Notes: generated from the sequence alone by a model not told the origin. DNA of 64,000 nucleotides from Cupriavidus pauculus (GCF_008801835.1 NZ_VZOW01000008.1:1-64000); one strand, 5' to 3'; counted from the stretch's first letter, positions 19,066-27,761 are shown. Numbers and translations: made by a program.

Positions 19066-19986
19066 TTACGCGAGTGCCGCGGCAATGCGCGCGCGTTCGC
19101 GCGTGTCCGGCATGCGGCCGAACGCGGCGCCGAGATTGTCGGCCATGTTCTTCGGCTTCGAGGTGGCGGGAATGGCCGCCGTCACGGCCGGATGGCTGAC
19201 GATGAATTTCAGGAACAGCTGGCCCCACGACGTGCAATCGATCTCGCCCGCCCAATCCGGCAGCGGCTTGCCCCTGACCGCGGCAAACAGGCGACCATCC
19301 TGGAACGGACGATTGATCAGTACCGCGACACCGCGCTCTTCACACAGCGGCAGCAGGGTCTTTTCGGCATTGCGCTCGGCCAGCGAATAGTTCACCTGCA
19401 GGAAGTCGACTTTTTCGGTGCGCAGTATCTGCGCCAGCGTGTCGTGCGCGTCCTCGCGGTAATGGGTGATGCCGATATAGCGCGTCTTGCCCTGCGCCTT
19501 CAACTGGCGCAGCAGCTTCAGGTTGTTCTGCCAGTCGATCAGGTTGTGCACCTGCAGCAGATCGACCACATCGCTGCGCAGGTCGGCGCGCGACTGGGTG
19601 AACTGCTCGATCGCATTGGGCGCACCGGAGGAAATCTTGGTCGCGACGAAGACGTTGCGCCGCGCGTTGGCGGCCTGCAGCAGGTCGCCGGTCACCACTT
19701 CGGCACTGCCATAGCTCGGCGCGGTATCGACTACGGCATGCGGAATGCGCTGCAGCAGCATCGCCAGGACCTCGCCGAGCGGCGCGCGCTCCTCGGACGT
19801 CCTGCCCACGTTGAAAGTGTCGGCGGTACCCATGCCGATCACGGGCAACTGCTCGTTGGTGCCGGGAATCTTGCGGCGCATCGGGGCTTCGACCGTGGCG
19901 GCCTGCGCGGCGGCCAGCGCGGGCGCGGCGCGCAGTGTGGCAAGCGCGGTGGAAATACCCAGAAAAGTGCGGCGGTCGATCGGCAT
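19066..19986 (-). CDS. aldo/keto reductase with Tat-type signal
   Basis: Aldo/keto reductase of 306 residues. Catalytic residues are visible: Asp and Tyr in VDTAPSYGSA, Lys in VFVATKIS and His in DLLQVHNL. The N-terminus MPIDRRTFLGISTALATL, followed by an Ala-rich stretch, looks like a twin-arginine signal ending near residue 27, suggesting periplasmic export after folding with its cofactor. Most family members are cytosolic NADPH enzymes, so this is unusual. ATG 19986 starts just before the RR motif; an upstream start adds 15 unlikely residues. The C-terminus ends DTRERARIAAALA. Substrate is unknown. Confidence 0.85.
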   Translation of the reverse strand: MPIDRRTFLGISTALATLRAAPALAAAQAATVEAPMRRKIPGTNEQLPVIGMGTADTFNVGRTSEERAPLGEVLAMLLQRIPHAVVDTAPSYGSAEVVTGDLLQAANARRNVFVATKISSGAPNAIEQFTQSRADLRSDVVDLLQVHNLIDWQNNLKLLRQLKAQGKTRYIGITHYREDAHDTLAQILRTEKVDFLQVNYSLAERNAEKTLLPLCEERGVAVLINRPFQDGRLFAAVRGKPLPDWAGEIDCTSWGQLFLKFIVSHPAVTAAIPATSKPKNMADNLGAAFGRMPDTRERARIAAALA

Positions 19987-20170
19987 GGCAACGTCCCGGC
20001 AGTCAGGTGCCAGAGACCTTAGCGCGCCCACCGGGCGATGTAAAGCCGTGCCCGCATGCGGGCCGGGTCACGCCCGATTGCAAATATGCGGCGTGCACTG
20101 AACAATCTGCGCCTTGGTTTCATGCAAAACCCCGTTTCCACGGCAGTGATCGACCTGAAAGGACCGGAAC

Positions 20171-21040
20171 GTGATAGCGAGCCTGCTCGGCGTGCTGTTC
20201 GATGGTGTGACATACGGCAGCCTGCTGTTCCTGATCGGTATGGGCCTGTCGGTGACGATGGGACTGATGAATTTCATCAACCTGGCGCACGGCGCGTTTG
20301 CGATGCTGGGCGGCTATTTGGTGGTGGTGGCGATGAACCGGTTCGGCGTGCCGTTCCTGGCCGCGCTGCCGCTGGCATTCGCCGCCGCCGCGCTGGCCGG
20401 CGGCCTGTTCGAGCGCACGCTTTACCGGCGCCTGTATCGCGCCAGCCATCTCGATCAGGTGCTGTTCTCGATCGGCCTGACCTTCATGGCCATGGCCGGC
20501 GCCACTTGGTTGTTCGGGCCCGGGCAGCAGCCGGTGACGCTGCCTGCGTTCCTGCTGGGGCAGGTCAGGGTGGGCGGCCTCGAACTGGGCGCGTATCGGC
20601 TGTTCCTGCTGGCCGTCGTCGTCGTCATCACGCTGTCGCTGGGCTGGCTGGTGGCGCGCACCCGATTTGGCGCACAAGTGCGCGCGGCCGTGGACAACCA
20701 GCAGGCCGCCAGCGGGCTCGGCATCGACGTCGGGCGGGTCTTTAGCCTGACATTCGCGCTCGGGTCGGGGCTTGCCGGGCTGGGTGGCGCGCTTGGCATA
20801 GATGTGTTGGGGCTGGACCCGACGTTCCCCCTCAAGTACATGGTCTACTTCCTGCTGGTGGTCGCGGTGGGCGGCGCGGGCAGCATCCGCGGATCGCTGG
20901 TGGCGGCAATCGTGCTCGGCGTGGCGGATGTGGCCGGCAAATACTATGTGCCCGAGGTGGGCGCGTTCGTGATCTACGCGATGATGGTGCTGCTGCTGGT
21001 GGCGTTTCCCGCCGGGCTCTACGGGAGGCGCGCCGCATGA
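20171..21040 (+). CDS. livH: LIV-type ABC transporter permease (LivH)
   Basis: Inner-membrane permease of a branched-chain-amino-acid family importer, 289 residues, about 8 helices. SVTMGLMNFINLAHGAFAMLGGY near residues 26-48 is the characteristic LivH segment. The GTG start at 20171 is preceded by an AAGGA Shine-Dalgarno. It heads a four-gene operon with livM, livG and livF, overlapping livM by 4 bp. A binding protein is not in the operon; the nearest one is encoded at 26580-27761 on the other strand. Substrate may be an amino acid, amide or other small carboxylate. Confidence 0.92.
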   Translation: MIASLLGVLFDGVTYGSLLFLIGMGLSVTMGLMNFINLAHGAFAMLGGYLVVVAMNRFGVPFLAALPLAFAAAALAGGLFERTLYRRLYRASHLDQVLFSIGLTFMAMAGATWLFGPGQQPVTLPAFLLGQVRVGGLELGAYRLFLLAVVVVITLSLGWLVARTRFGAQVRAAVDNQQAASGLGIDVGRVFSLTFALGSGLAGLGGALGIDVLGLDPTFPLKYMVYFLLVVAVGGAGSIRGSLVAAIVLGVADVAGKYYVPEVGAFVIYAMMVLLLVAFPAGLYGRRAA

Positions 21041-22035
21041 AACCGCTTGCGCGAGGCGTGCTGCCGGACGGTCGCTGGCATGCCGCGGAAATCGTTTTCT
21101 GGCTGGCGCCGGTCGCCGTGTTTTTCCTGCTGCCCGATTACCTGATTCTCGGCAGCCAGATCCTCATCGCCGGCTTGTTTGCACTGTCGCTCGATCTGAT
21201 CCTCGGCTATGCGGGCATTGTCTCGCTGGGGCACGCGGCGTTCTTTGGCCTGGGCGCATACACGGCTGGCTTGCTGGGTGCGCATGGCTGGGGCGAACCG
21301 GTTTCCGGCCTGTGCGCCGCAGCCGGCGTGGCGGCCGTGGCGGGCTGGCTGTGCAGTTTCCTGGTGGTGCGCGGCGGCGACCTGACGCGCCTGATGGTGA
21401 CGCTCGGCATCGGCCTGATGCTGTTCGAGGCGGCCAACAAGGCGGCATTCCTGACGGGCGGCGTCGACGGGCTTTCCGGCGTGGCGATGTGGCCGCTGCT
21501 GGGGCGCTTCGAATTCGATCTGTCCGGTAAAACCGCCTACGTGTACAGCCTGACGGTGCTGTTCGCGATGTTCGTGCTGATGCGCCGTATCGTTGCATCG
21601 CCGTTCGGCTTGTCGCTGCGCGGGGTACGCGAAGGCGCGCGACGCATGCCCGCGCTGGGTGCCGATGTGCCCAGGCGCTTGCGTACGGTGTTCACGATGT
21701 CGGCGGCCATGGCGGGCGTGGCCGGTGCATTGCTGGCGCAGACCACCCAATTCGTCGGCATGGATGTGCTGGGCTTCCCGCGTTCGGCCGAATTGCTGGT
21801 GATGCTGGTGCTGGGCGGCACGGGCAGGCTGTACGGCGCGCTGGTTGGCGCGGCGCTGTTCATGATCGCGCAGGACGTGCTCGCGGGGATCGATCCGGTT
21901 TACTGGCAGTTCTGGATCGGGCTGTTGCTGGTGGTGATGGTGTTGACGGCCAGGGGCGGCGTGATGGGCGCCGTCTCCGCGCTGGCAGCGCGCCGGCGGG
22001 CGGCCGCCATGGCGCATGACGGAGCCGACGCATGA
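21037..22035 (+). CDS. livM: LIV-type ABC transporter permease (LivM)
   Basis: Second permease of the importer, 332 residues with about 9 helices. LSLDLILGYAGIVSLGHAAFFGLGAY near residues 47-72 is the LivM signature region, and PFGLSLRGVREGARRMPALG is the cytoplasmic loop that meets the ATPases. It overlaps livH at the start and livG at the stop by 4 bp each, so equal expression by translational coupling is likely. A short cytoplasmic Arg/Ala tail follows the last helix. Confidence 0.92.
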   Translation: MKPLARGVLPDGRWHAAEIVFWLAPVAVFFLLPDYLILGSQILIAGLFALSLDLILGYAGIVSLGHAAFFGLGAYTAGLLGAHGWGEPVSGLCAAAGVAAVAGWLCSFLVVRGGDLTRLMVTLGIGLMLFEAANKAAFLTGGVDGLSGVAMWPLLGRFEFDLSGKTAYVYSLTVLFAMFVLMRRIVASPFGLSLRGVREGARRMPALGADVPRRLRTVFTMSAAMAGVAGALLAQTTQFVGMDVLGFPRSAELLVMLVLGGTGRLYGALVGAALFMIAQDVLAGIDPVYWQFWIGLLLVVMVLTARGGVMGAVSALAARRRAAAMAHDGADA

Positions 22036-22784
22036 CGGCGACGCTGCGCACCGAAGGCCTGGGCAAATCGTGGGGCGCGTTTGCCGCCAACAGCGATATC
22101 TCGCTGACCTTTGCACCTGGGGCGCGGCACGCGCTGATTGGCCCCAACGGTGCGGGCAAAACCACGTTCATCAATCTGCTGACCGGCGCGCTGGCGCCAT
22201 CGACGGGCCGCATCTGGCTGGGCGATCGTGACATCACCGCCTTGCCCCAGCATGCGCGCGTCCGGCTTGGCATGACGAGCACGTTCCAGATCAACACGCT
22301 GTTTCCCGGGCTGACGGTGCTCGAATCGGTGGCGCTGGCGGTGGCCGAGCGCGCCGGCGCGGCGCGCGTCTGGACGCGTACGGTTGCATCGCACACCGCG
22401 CTGCGCGACGAGGCGATGGCCGTGCTGGCGTTACTGCGGCTGGACCGCGATGCCGATAGCGAGACTCGGCACCTGCCCTACGGCAAGCAACGCCTGCTGG
22501 AAATGGCGCTGGCGCTGGCCACGCGTCCGTCGATCCTGCTGCTTGACGAACCGGCCGCGGGCATACCGGCTGGCGAGAGTGCGGAACTGTTCGCGGTCAT
22601 CGCCGCGCTGCCGCGCGATATCACGGTGCTGTTCATCGAACACGACATGGATCTCGTGTTCCGCTTTGCCGAGCGCATCACGGTGCTGGTGGCTGGCGCC
22701 GTACTGACCGAAGGCACGCCGGCCGAAATTGCCGCGGACCGGAGCGTCAAAGAGGTCTATCTGGGGGAAAGCGCGCATGGGTGA
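22032..22784 (+). CDS. livG: LIV-type ABC transporter ATP-binding protein (LivG)
   Basis: ATPase subunit of 250 residues. Walker A GPNGAGKTT lies at about 37-45, STFQ at about 80, and Walker B is in LLLDEPAAGIP. The usual LSGGQ signature is replaced by LPYGKQR, as is common in LivG-type subunits. ATG 22032 overlaps livM; its stop lies 8 bp inside livF. It energises uptake together with LivF. Nothing in the motifs suggests inactivity. Confidence 0.92.
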   Translation: MTATLRTEGLGKSWGAFAANSDISLTFAPGARHALIGPNGAGKTTFINLLTGALAPSTGRIWLGDRDITALPQHARVRLGMTSTFQINTLFPGLTVLESVALAVAERAGAARVWTRTVASHTALRDEAMAVLALLRLDRDADSETRHLPYGKQRLLEMALALATRPSILLLDEPAAGIPAGESAELFAVIAALPRDITVLFIEHDMDLVFRFAERITVLVAGAVLTEGTPAEIAADRSVKEVYLGESAHG

Positions 22785-23484
22785 GTTGCTGACGATGGCC
22801 GGCGTGAGCGCGGGCTACGGCGATGCCGTGGTGCTGGACCGCATCGACCTGGCACTGGGCGAGGGCGAAAGCCTGGCGCTGCTGGGGCGCAATGGCGTTG
22901 GCAAGACCACGCTGCTGGCCACGCTGATGGGCTTCACGCGCATGCGCGCCGGCACACTGCACTGGCGCGGGCGCGACCTGCTGCGGATGCCGCCTCATCG
23001 GCGTGCGCAGGCCGGCATCGGCTGGGTGCCGCAGGAACGCTGGATGTTCCCGTCGCTGAGCGTGGAAGAACACCTGAGCGCGGTGGCGCGTCCGGGGCCC
23101 TGGGACATCGCTGGTATCTATCGGACCTTTCCGAGGCTGGCCGAACGGCGGCGGCATCTGGGCAACCAGTTGTCGGGCGGCGAGCAACAGATGCTGGCAA
23201 TCGCGCGGGCGCTGATGGTCAATCCCGCGTTGCTGCTGCTCGACGAACCGATGGAAGGCCTTGCGCCCATCATCGTGCAGGAATTGCAGCGCGTGATTGC
23301 GGGCCTGATCGCGGAAAGCGGGATGGCGGTGATCGTTGTGGAGCAGCATGCGCGCCTTGCGCTGGGCATGACGCAACACGCGGTGGTACTCGATCGGGGC
23401 CGCGTGGTGCAGCGCTGCCGCAGCGCCGACCTGCTGGCGGACCAGGCGCTGCTCGATCGGCTGGTGAGCGTCGGTCATGCGTGA
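22777..23484 (+). CDS. livF: LIV-type ABC transporter ATP-binding protein (LivF)
   Basis: Second ATPase subunit, 235 residues. It has Walker A GRNGVGKTT at about residues 37-45, the QLSGGEQQ signature, and Walker B LLLDEPMEGLAP, the classic LivF pattern. I chose ATG 22777, which overlaps the livG stop by 8 bp; the open frame extends 16 codons further inside livG. It is the last gene of the importer operon. The next 150 bp carry no gene before a short leader-type open frame. Confidence 0.92.
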   Translation: MGELLTMAGVSAGYGDAVVLDRIDLALGEGESLALLGRNGVGKTTLLATLMGFTRMRAGTLHWRGRDLLRMPPHRRAQAGIGWVPQERWMFPSLSVEEHLSAVARPGPWDIAGIYRTFPRLAERRRHLGNQLSGGEQQMLAIARALMVNPALLLLDEPMEGLAPIIVQELQRVIAGLIAESGMAVIVVEQHARLALGMTQHAVVLDRGRVVQRCRSADLLADQALLDRLVSVGHA

Positions 23485-23634
23485 GGTGTCGTGTCCGGGC
23501 ATCGGACGCTTCTGACCTTTCAGATTCCTCTCATGGTGCCGGGGGCGCGCGGATTCCACAATGCACCTGTCGTCGCGTTGTGCGGCGCAGCGGGCGGCCA
23601 GCCCGCTTTCCATCACGATCCGAAGGAGTCAGCC

Positions 23635-23709
23635 ATGCATTGCATCGAGGTACGCATCTTACCCACCTGTCCGGTCCCTCTCGCCGTGGGGAGGCCGGGC
23701 CATGGCTAA
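23635..23709 (+). CDS. possible 24-residue leader peptide coupled to the next gene
   Basis: A short frame encoding MHCIEVRILPTCPVPLAVGR plus four residues (PGHG). It has a strong Shine-Dalgarno (GAAGGAG at 23622-23628) 6 bases before the ATG and overlaps the start of the following 102-residue gene by 8 bp, so ribosomes finishing it would sit on that gene's start. It could be a regulatory leader peptide, or simply the true but tiny first gene of the pair. Translation is inferred from spacing; I recognise no homologue. The frame is open further upstream (from 23491) but without a comparable ribosome-binding site. Confidence 0.4.
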   Translation: MHCIEVRILPTCPVPLAVGRPGHG

Positions 23710-24010
23710 ACCGGCATCGGGGTCCGCGCCGCGCAAGTCGGGCAGTGCAAGGCCGGTCGTCCATCATCATGCCGGGTTGCCGCCGTTGGCCGGGCTCTCG
23801 TCCGTCTGCGTGCTGGCGTTGCGCAAGTTGGAGCGGGTTCACGGCGCGATGGGCGTGATGACGGTGGCGCTCGAGCACGCAGCGTCACCCGAATTCTCGA
23901 ACGAGGGCGCCGCGCTGATCCTGCGCATGCTGAGGCAGGAATCCGCCGCCGCGCTCACGGCGCTGGTGTCCGGCTCCGGTCCGCGCGACGCAGGGGCAAC
24001 TGCGCAATGA
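23702..24010 (+). CDS. small hypothetical protein
   Basis: Protein of 102 residues that I do not recognise. The N-terminal 25 residues are Ser/Arg/Pro-rich with an HHH run; the rest (LSSVCVLALRKLERVHGAMG onward) is predicted helical, ending with a flexible Gly/Asp/Ala tail. There is no signal peptide or membrane segment. GGGGAGG at 23688-23694 lies 7 bases before ATG 23702, supporting a real gene. Its start overlaps the short leader frame by 8 bp. Neighbours (livF upstream, GNAT downstream) give no clear functional hint. Confidence 0.55.
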   Translation: MAKPASGSAPRKSGSARPVVHHHAGLPPLAGLSSVCVLALRKLERVHGAMGVMTVALEHAASPEFSNEGAALILRMLRQESAAALTALVSGSGPRDAGATAQ

Positions 24011-24122
24011 CCTGTCGCCGGGACGGCGGCGAGTCATGGCGTCGCTGTCCCGGCCGCCGGCAGACATGGCATTGGCCACTGTGCCGGTGTCGCTGTGTGA
24101 TTCTTCATTTCTTCTTCGACAC

Positions 24123-24599
24123 ATGGACGAACTGCATACGCGGGCGGTAGGCCCGGATGATCTGGAACTGATCTGCAGACATCGCGAGGCGATGTTCCAG
24201 GAGGCCGGTTTCGCGGCCGATACGCTGCGCACGATGACCGTGCATTTCCGCGAATGGCTACAACCGCGGCTTATCGACGGCAGCTATTGCGGATTTCTGC
24301 TCATGAATGGGCCGCGCGCCTTGGCCGGTGTGGGGCTGATGGTGATCGACTGGCCGCCGCATCCCGCGCATCCCGCACAGGCGTCGCGCGGCTATGTGCT
24401 GAACCTGTATGTCGAGCCCGAGTCTCGAGGCCGCGGTGCGGCGCGTCGGCTGATGGCACTGGCCGAGGCGGAATTCGCGCGCCGCGGCGTGGACTTTGCC
24501 ATCCTTCACGCCACGCAGGCCGGGCGGCCCATCTACGAACGCGACGGCTGGCGCCAGACCTCGGAGATGTCGAAGACGCTTTCGCCGCCCGGTGCATGA
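24123..24599 (+). CDS. GNAT-family N-acetyltransferase
   Basis: Cytoplasmic acetyltransferase of about 158 residues. The acetyl-CoA binding motif A is visible as LNLYVEPESRGRGAARRLMALAE (R/Q-x-x-G-x-G/A pattern), followed by ILHATQAGRPIYERDGWR, the beta6-beta7 hairpin common in GNATs. I chose ATG 24123 (MDELHTRAVGPDD) because the GNAT fold begins there; in-frame ATGs at 24036 and 24066 would add an unconserved leader, and none has a convincing Shine-Dalgarno. Acceptor substrate cannot be told from sequence. Confidence 0.82.
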   Translation: MDELHTRAVGPDDLELICRHREAMFQEAGFAADTLRTMTVHFREWLQPRLIDGSYCGFLLMNGPRALAGVGLMVIDWPPHPAHPAQASRGYVLNLYVEPESRGRGAARRLMALAEAEFARRGVDFAILHATQAGRPIYERDGWRQTSEMSKTLSPPGA

Positions 24600-24717
24600 C
24601 GATGCATGACGATATAGGGCAAGCCGCTGGCAGCGTCCCGCGTCTTATGCAGGGCAGGCTCGCGCATCGATCCCGCCTGGCACGCGAGGCAACGTGCCCG
24701 GAGGAAATGACCATGAA

Positions 24718-24759
24718 GCGATGACCACGCGGCGATGACCACGTGGCGACGACCAACGT
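24718..24759. repeat. three tandem 14-bp repeats
   Basis: GCGATGACCACGCG, GCGATGACCACGTG and the diverged GCGACGACCAACGT follow each other without gap, in the 216-bp non-coding region between the GNAT gene and the cytochrome gene. No function is evident. Confidence 0.7.
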
Positions 24760-24815
24760 TCACGTCGCAGTCCATGCCGCAGCGGCTACGCAGCAAGGAC
24801 CACGCAGGCAAGGAC

Positions 24816-25124
24816 CTAAGGCTTGAGACTGCTGTAGAACGCGGCGAGGTTGGCAATGTCGGCGTCGCTCAATGGCTTGGCCATCATGTTCATCATCTCG
24901 TCCTTGCGTGCGCCGCTCTTGTAGTCCTTGAGCGCCTTGGCCAGGTACTGCTCCACCTGACCGGCAAGATGCGGCGCCTCAGGCAGTTTCGACTTGCCGT
25001 CCAGCCCGTGGCAAGCCTGGCACTGCGTCGCCTTGGCCCGGCCCGCCTGTGCGTCGGCGGCCAGTGCGGGTGCACTGGCGCAGAGGCAAAGCCATGCGAT
25101 GACGGCGATCCGCATGCCGATCAT
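24816..25124 (-). CDS. small periplasmic class I cytochrome c
   Basis: Cytochrome c of 102 residues. A signal peptide (about 1-22, ALAADAQ cleavage region) precedes a single heme-binding CQACH motif; a methionine in the DEMMNMMAKPLSD segment is the likely sixth ligand. It resembles cytochrome c553/c4-like domains. The ATG at 25124 overlaps the stop of the sorbosone-dehydrogenase gene (ATGA), so the two are translated together. The natural reading is that it accepts electrons from the PQQ-type dehydrogenase and passes them to the respiratory chain. Confidence 0.9.
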   Translation of the reverse strand: MIGMRIAVIAWLCLCASAPALAADAQAGRAKATQCQACHGLDGKSKLPEAPHLAGQVEQYLAKALKDYKSGARKDEMMNMMAKPLSDADIANLAAFYSSLKP

Positions 25125-26380
25125 TTCGCACCCGAATACGAGATGCGATAAATCGCGCCGGCGAAGTCGTCCGAGACCAGCAGCGAGCCGTCCTGCAATT
25201 GCTGTACATCGACGGGACGTCCCATGTATTCGCCATTGGGCGTAAGCCAGCCTTCGGCAAACACTTCGGTCTCGCCGACCGATCCGTCGGACTTGACAGG
25301 GGTGTAGACGATGCGCGCGCCGATCGGCTTGGTGCGATTCCACGATCCGTGCTCGGCCGCAAAGACGCCGCCCTGGTATTTGGCCGGGAACATCTTGCCG
25401 GTGTAGAACGACATGCCGAGATCGGCCGCATGGGCTGCGTATTCCACCACCGGGAACACCACGTCCTTGGGTGGCTGTGCGTCCTTGTACTCGACGGTGC
25501 GGACCTTGCCACCGCCGTACCAGGGGAAGCCGAAGTTCTGGCCGGCCTTGGTCGCGTGGTTCAATTCTCCGGGCGGCTGGTCGTCGCCCATGCCGTCCAC
25601 CTGGTTGTCGGTGAACCACAGCGACTTGTCGGCGGGATTGAAATCGAGCCCGACGGAGTTGCGCACGCCATGCGCATACACCTCGCGGTTCTTGCCGTCC
25701 TGGTCGATGCGGATGATGCCGGCCAGACCGGCCTTGTCCAGCGCGGCCAGCTTGTCCTTGGGCGGCACGTTCCAAGGCTGGCCCAGCGTGATGTAGAGCT
25801 TCTTGTCCGGCCCGACGCGGCAGGTGCGGGCGCCGTGATTGAAGCTCTCGAACTCGACCGGCACCAGCTTGCCTTGCGGCACCACCACGCCAGCGGCAAC
25901 ATCGGGCCCGCCTTCGCCAAAGAACTGCGCGGCGGGGAAGGCCAGCACGCGGTTCTGCTCCACCACATAGAGAATGCCGTCGGGCGAGAAACATACGCCA
26001 TTGGGCACCTTGAAAGTGACGGCGCTGGCAAACTGCACGACATCGTCGGCCACGCGGCGTTTGGTGCGATCGGTAACCTGCCACACGCGGTTCTTGCGTG
26101 TGCCGACGAAGACTACGCCGGTTGAAGGCTCGATGGCCATGTGCCGCGCTTCCGGCACCACGGCATAGAGGTCGATCTTGAAGCCTTGCGGCAGCTTGAT
26201 GGCTTTCAGGTTTTCGCGCAGCGCGTCGGCCTTCTGGCCCGTTTGCTGGACGGTTTCCGCCGGCGGCGCGCCGGTCTGCTTGAAACTCTGCAGCTTCTGC
26301 AGGTTGTCGGTGGGCGCTGCAAGGGCCGGCACGGCACCCACGAGCAACGCCGCGGCCATGGCAATGGCTGAGCTCTTCAT
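25121..26380 (-). CDS. L-sorbosone-dehydrogenase-family PQQ-type oxidoreductase
   Basis: Secreted beta-propeller dehydrogenase, 419 residues, of the glucose/sorbosone dehydrogenase family (soluble PQQ sugar-dehydrogenase fold). A signal peptide spans about 1-21 (VPALAA). Repeated propeller blade segments are visible, including GVCFSPDGILYVVEQNRVLA, HGVRNSVGLDFNP and AEHGSWNRTKPIG. These proteins oxidise sugars or other alcohols/aldehydes in the periplasm; the true substrate is often unknown and PQQ dependence is inferred from the family. It is followed by, and overlaps, a cytochrome c gene that is its probable electron acceptor. Confidence 0.85.
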   Translation of the reverse strand: MKSSAIAMAAALLVGAVPALAAPTDNLQKLQSFKQTGAPPAETVQQTGQKADALRENLKAIKLPQGFKIDLYAVVPEARHMAIEPSTGVVFVGTRKNRVWQVTDRTKRRVADDVVQFASAVTFKVPNGVCFSPDGILYVVEQNRVLAFPAAQFFGEGGPDVAAGVVVPQGKLVPVEFESFNHGARTCRVGPDKKLYITLGQPWNVPPKDKLAALDKAGLAGIIRIDQDGKNREVYAHGVRNSVGLDFNPADKSLWFTDNQVDGMGDDQPPGELNHATKAGQNFGFPWYGGGKVRTVEYKDAQPPKDVVFPVVEYAAHAADLGMSFYTGKMFPAKYQGGVFAAEHGSWNRTKPIGARIVYTPVKSDGSVGETEVFAEGWLTPNGEYMGRPVDVQQLQDGSLLVSDDFAGAIYRISYSGAK

Positions 26381-26579
26381 CGTGATGTCTCCGAAAACTT
26401 CTTGTCTTTTAGTCGTTGCGCGGCGAGCGCAGCACCGCCAGACAAGGTTAGGTCAGCTTTCCCCGCAAGGGAAATGCAGATCTCAGATTTCACGCTGAAA
26501 GATTTCGAATACGCGCACGATGGCGGCCGACCGCACGTCCCGGCCCACAGGAGCGCGGGCCGGGGCGTGCGGCACGCGC

Positions 26580-27761
26580 TTATTTGCCCGAATCCTTGAC
26601 GCCGTCGAACTTGTCGAACTCGACGTTGTAGAGTTCGCCGTTGACCTTTTCCACCTTGCGGATATACACGGTCTGGATCACATCGCGCGTGGCCGGGTCG
26701 ATCGTGATGGGGCCGCGCGGACTTTGCAGCGTCATGCCCTTGAGCGCGGCGAGAAACTTGTCGCCGTCGGGCGCGCCATTGGTTCTCTTCAGCGCCTCGT
26801 AGATGGCGGCCATGCCGTCATAGGCCGCCACCGCCATGAAGTTGGGGCGGCCGGCGCCGGGGTTGGCAGCGGCAAACGCCTTCAGGAAGGCCTTGTTTTC
26901 CTTCGAATCGTGCGCGGCCGAATAGTGGAACGAGGTGATCACGCCAAGCGTGGCGTCGCCCATGGCCGGCAGCACGTGGTCGTCCGTCAGGTCGCCGGTC
27001 GCGATCACGCGGATGCCGGCGTCGGCCAGTCCGCGTTCGCGGAAGCCCTTCATGAAAGCCACGCCCTGTTCGCCCGCGGGCAGAAACAGGAAGACCGCTT
27101 CCGGTCGGGCATCCTTGATGCGCTGGATGAACGGCGCAAACTCGGGATTGCGCAGCGGCACGCGGATCGATTCGACAATCTGGCCGCCACCGCCGAGGAA
27201 ATTGGTCTTGAATGCGGTTTCAGCGTCGATGCCGGGCGCGTAGTCGGCCACCAGCGTCACTACCTTCTTGATGCGATTGCGCACGGCCCAGGTGGCCATC
27301 GGCGCGGAAATCTGCGGCAGCGTCATCGATACGCGCGCGATGTAATTCGACTTGGTGGTGATCACCGACGACGCGGCGTTAAAGATCACCATTGGTTTTT
27401 TTGCCTGCTCGGCGATCGGCGCCACGGCTAGCGCTTCGGGCGTCAGGCCAAAGCCGGCCAGGATGTCCACCTTGTCGCGCACCACCAGTTCCTGCGCCAG
27501 ACGCTTGGCGACGTCGGGCGCCGGGCCGGTAGTGTCCTTGACGATGATCTGGATCTTGCGGCCCGCCACGGTGTCGCCATGCAGCGATTGCCAGGCCTTG
27601 ATGCCGCCCTCCATTTGCTTGCCATAGTCGGCAAAACTGCCGGAGAACGGCGCAATCAGTCCGATCTTCACAGGATCGGCGGCATGGCACAGCGTGGAAT
27701 AGGCAAGGACGGCAACGGCGCCACAAGCCATCATGGCGCGGCGCAGCGGACTGACGATCAT
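26580..27761 (-). CDS. LIV-type ABC transporter substrate-binding protein, solitary
   Basis: Periplasmic binding protein of the LIV family, 393 residues. The signal peptide covers about 1-27 (ending STLCHA), and the mature chain begins ADPVKIGLIAPFSGSFADYG, typical of the family. There is no lipobox in the usual place. I chose ATG 27761 with a GGGAGA just upstream on the coding strand; the open frame extends 38 codons further. No permease or ATPase genes adjoin it, whereas livHMGF at 20171-23484 has no binding protein, so the two may work together. Ligand is unknown. Confidence 0.9.
   Translation of the reverse strand: MIVSPLRRAMMACGAVAVLAYSTLCHAADPVKIGLIAPFSGSFADYGKQMEGGIKAWQSLHGDTVAGRKIQIIVKDTTGPAPDVAKRLAQELVVRDKVDILAGFGLTPEALAVAPIAEQAKKPMVIFNAASSVITTKSNYIARVSMTLPQISAPMATWAVRNRIKKVVTLVADYAPGIDAETAFKTNFLGGGGQIVESIRVPLRNPEFAPFIQRIKDARPEAVFLFLPAGEQGVAFMKGFRERGLADAGIRVIATGDLTDDHVLPAMGDATLGVITSFHYSAAHDSKENKAFLKAFAAANPGAGRPNFMAVAAYDGMAAIYEALKRTNGAPDGDKFLAALKGMTLQSPRGPITIDPATRDVIQTVYIRKVEKVNGELYNVEFDKFDGVKDSGK

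Noticed and set aside
24036-24122. Longer N-terminus for the GNAT gene
   Set aside because: The extra 29 residues are not part of the GNAT fold and the upstream ATG has no clear ribosome-binding site.
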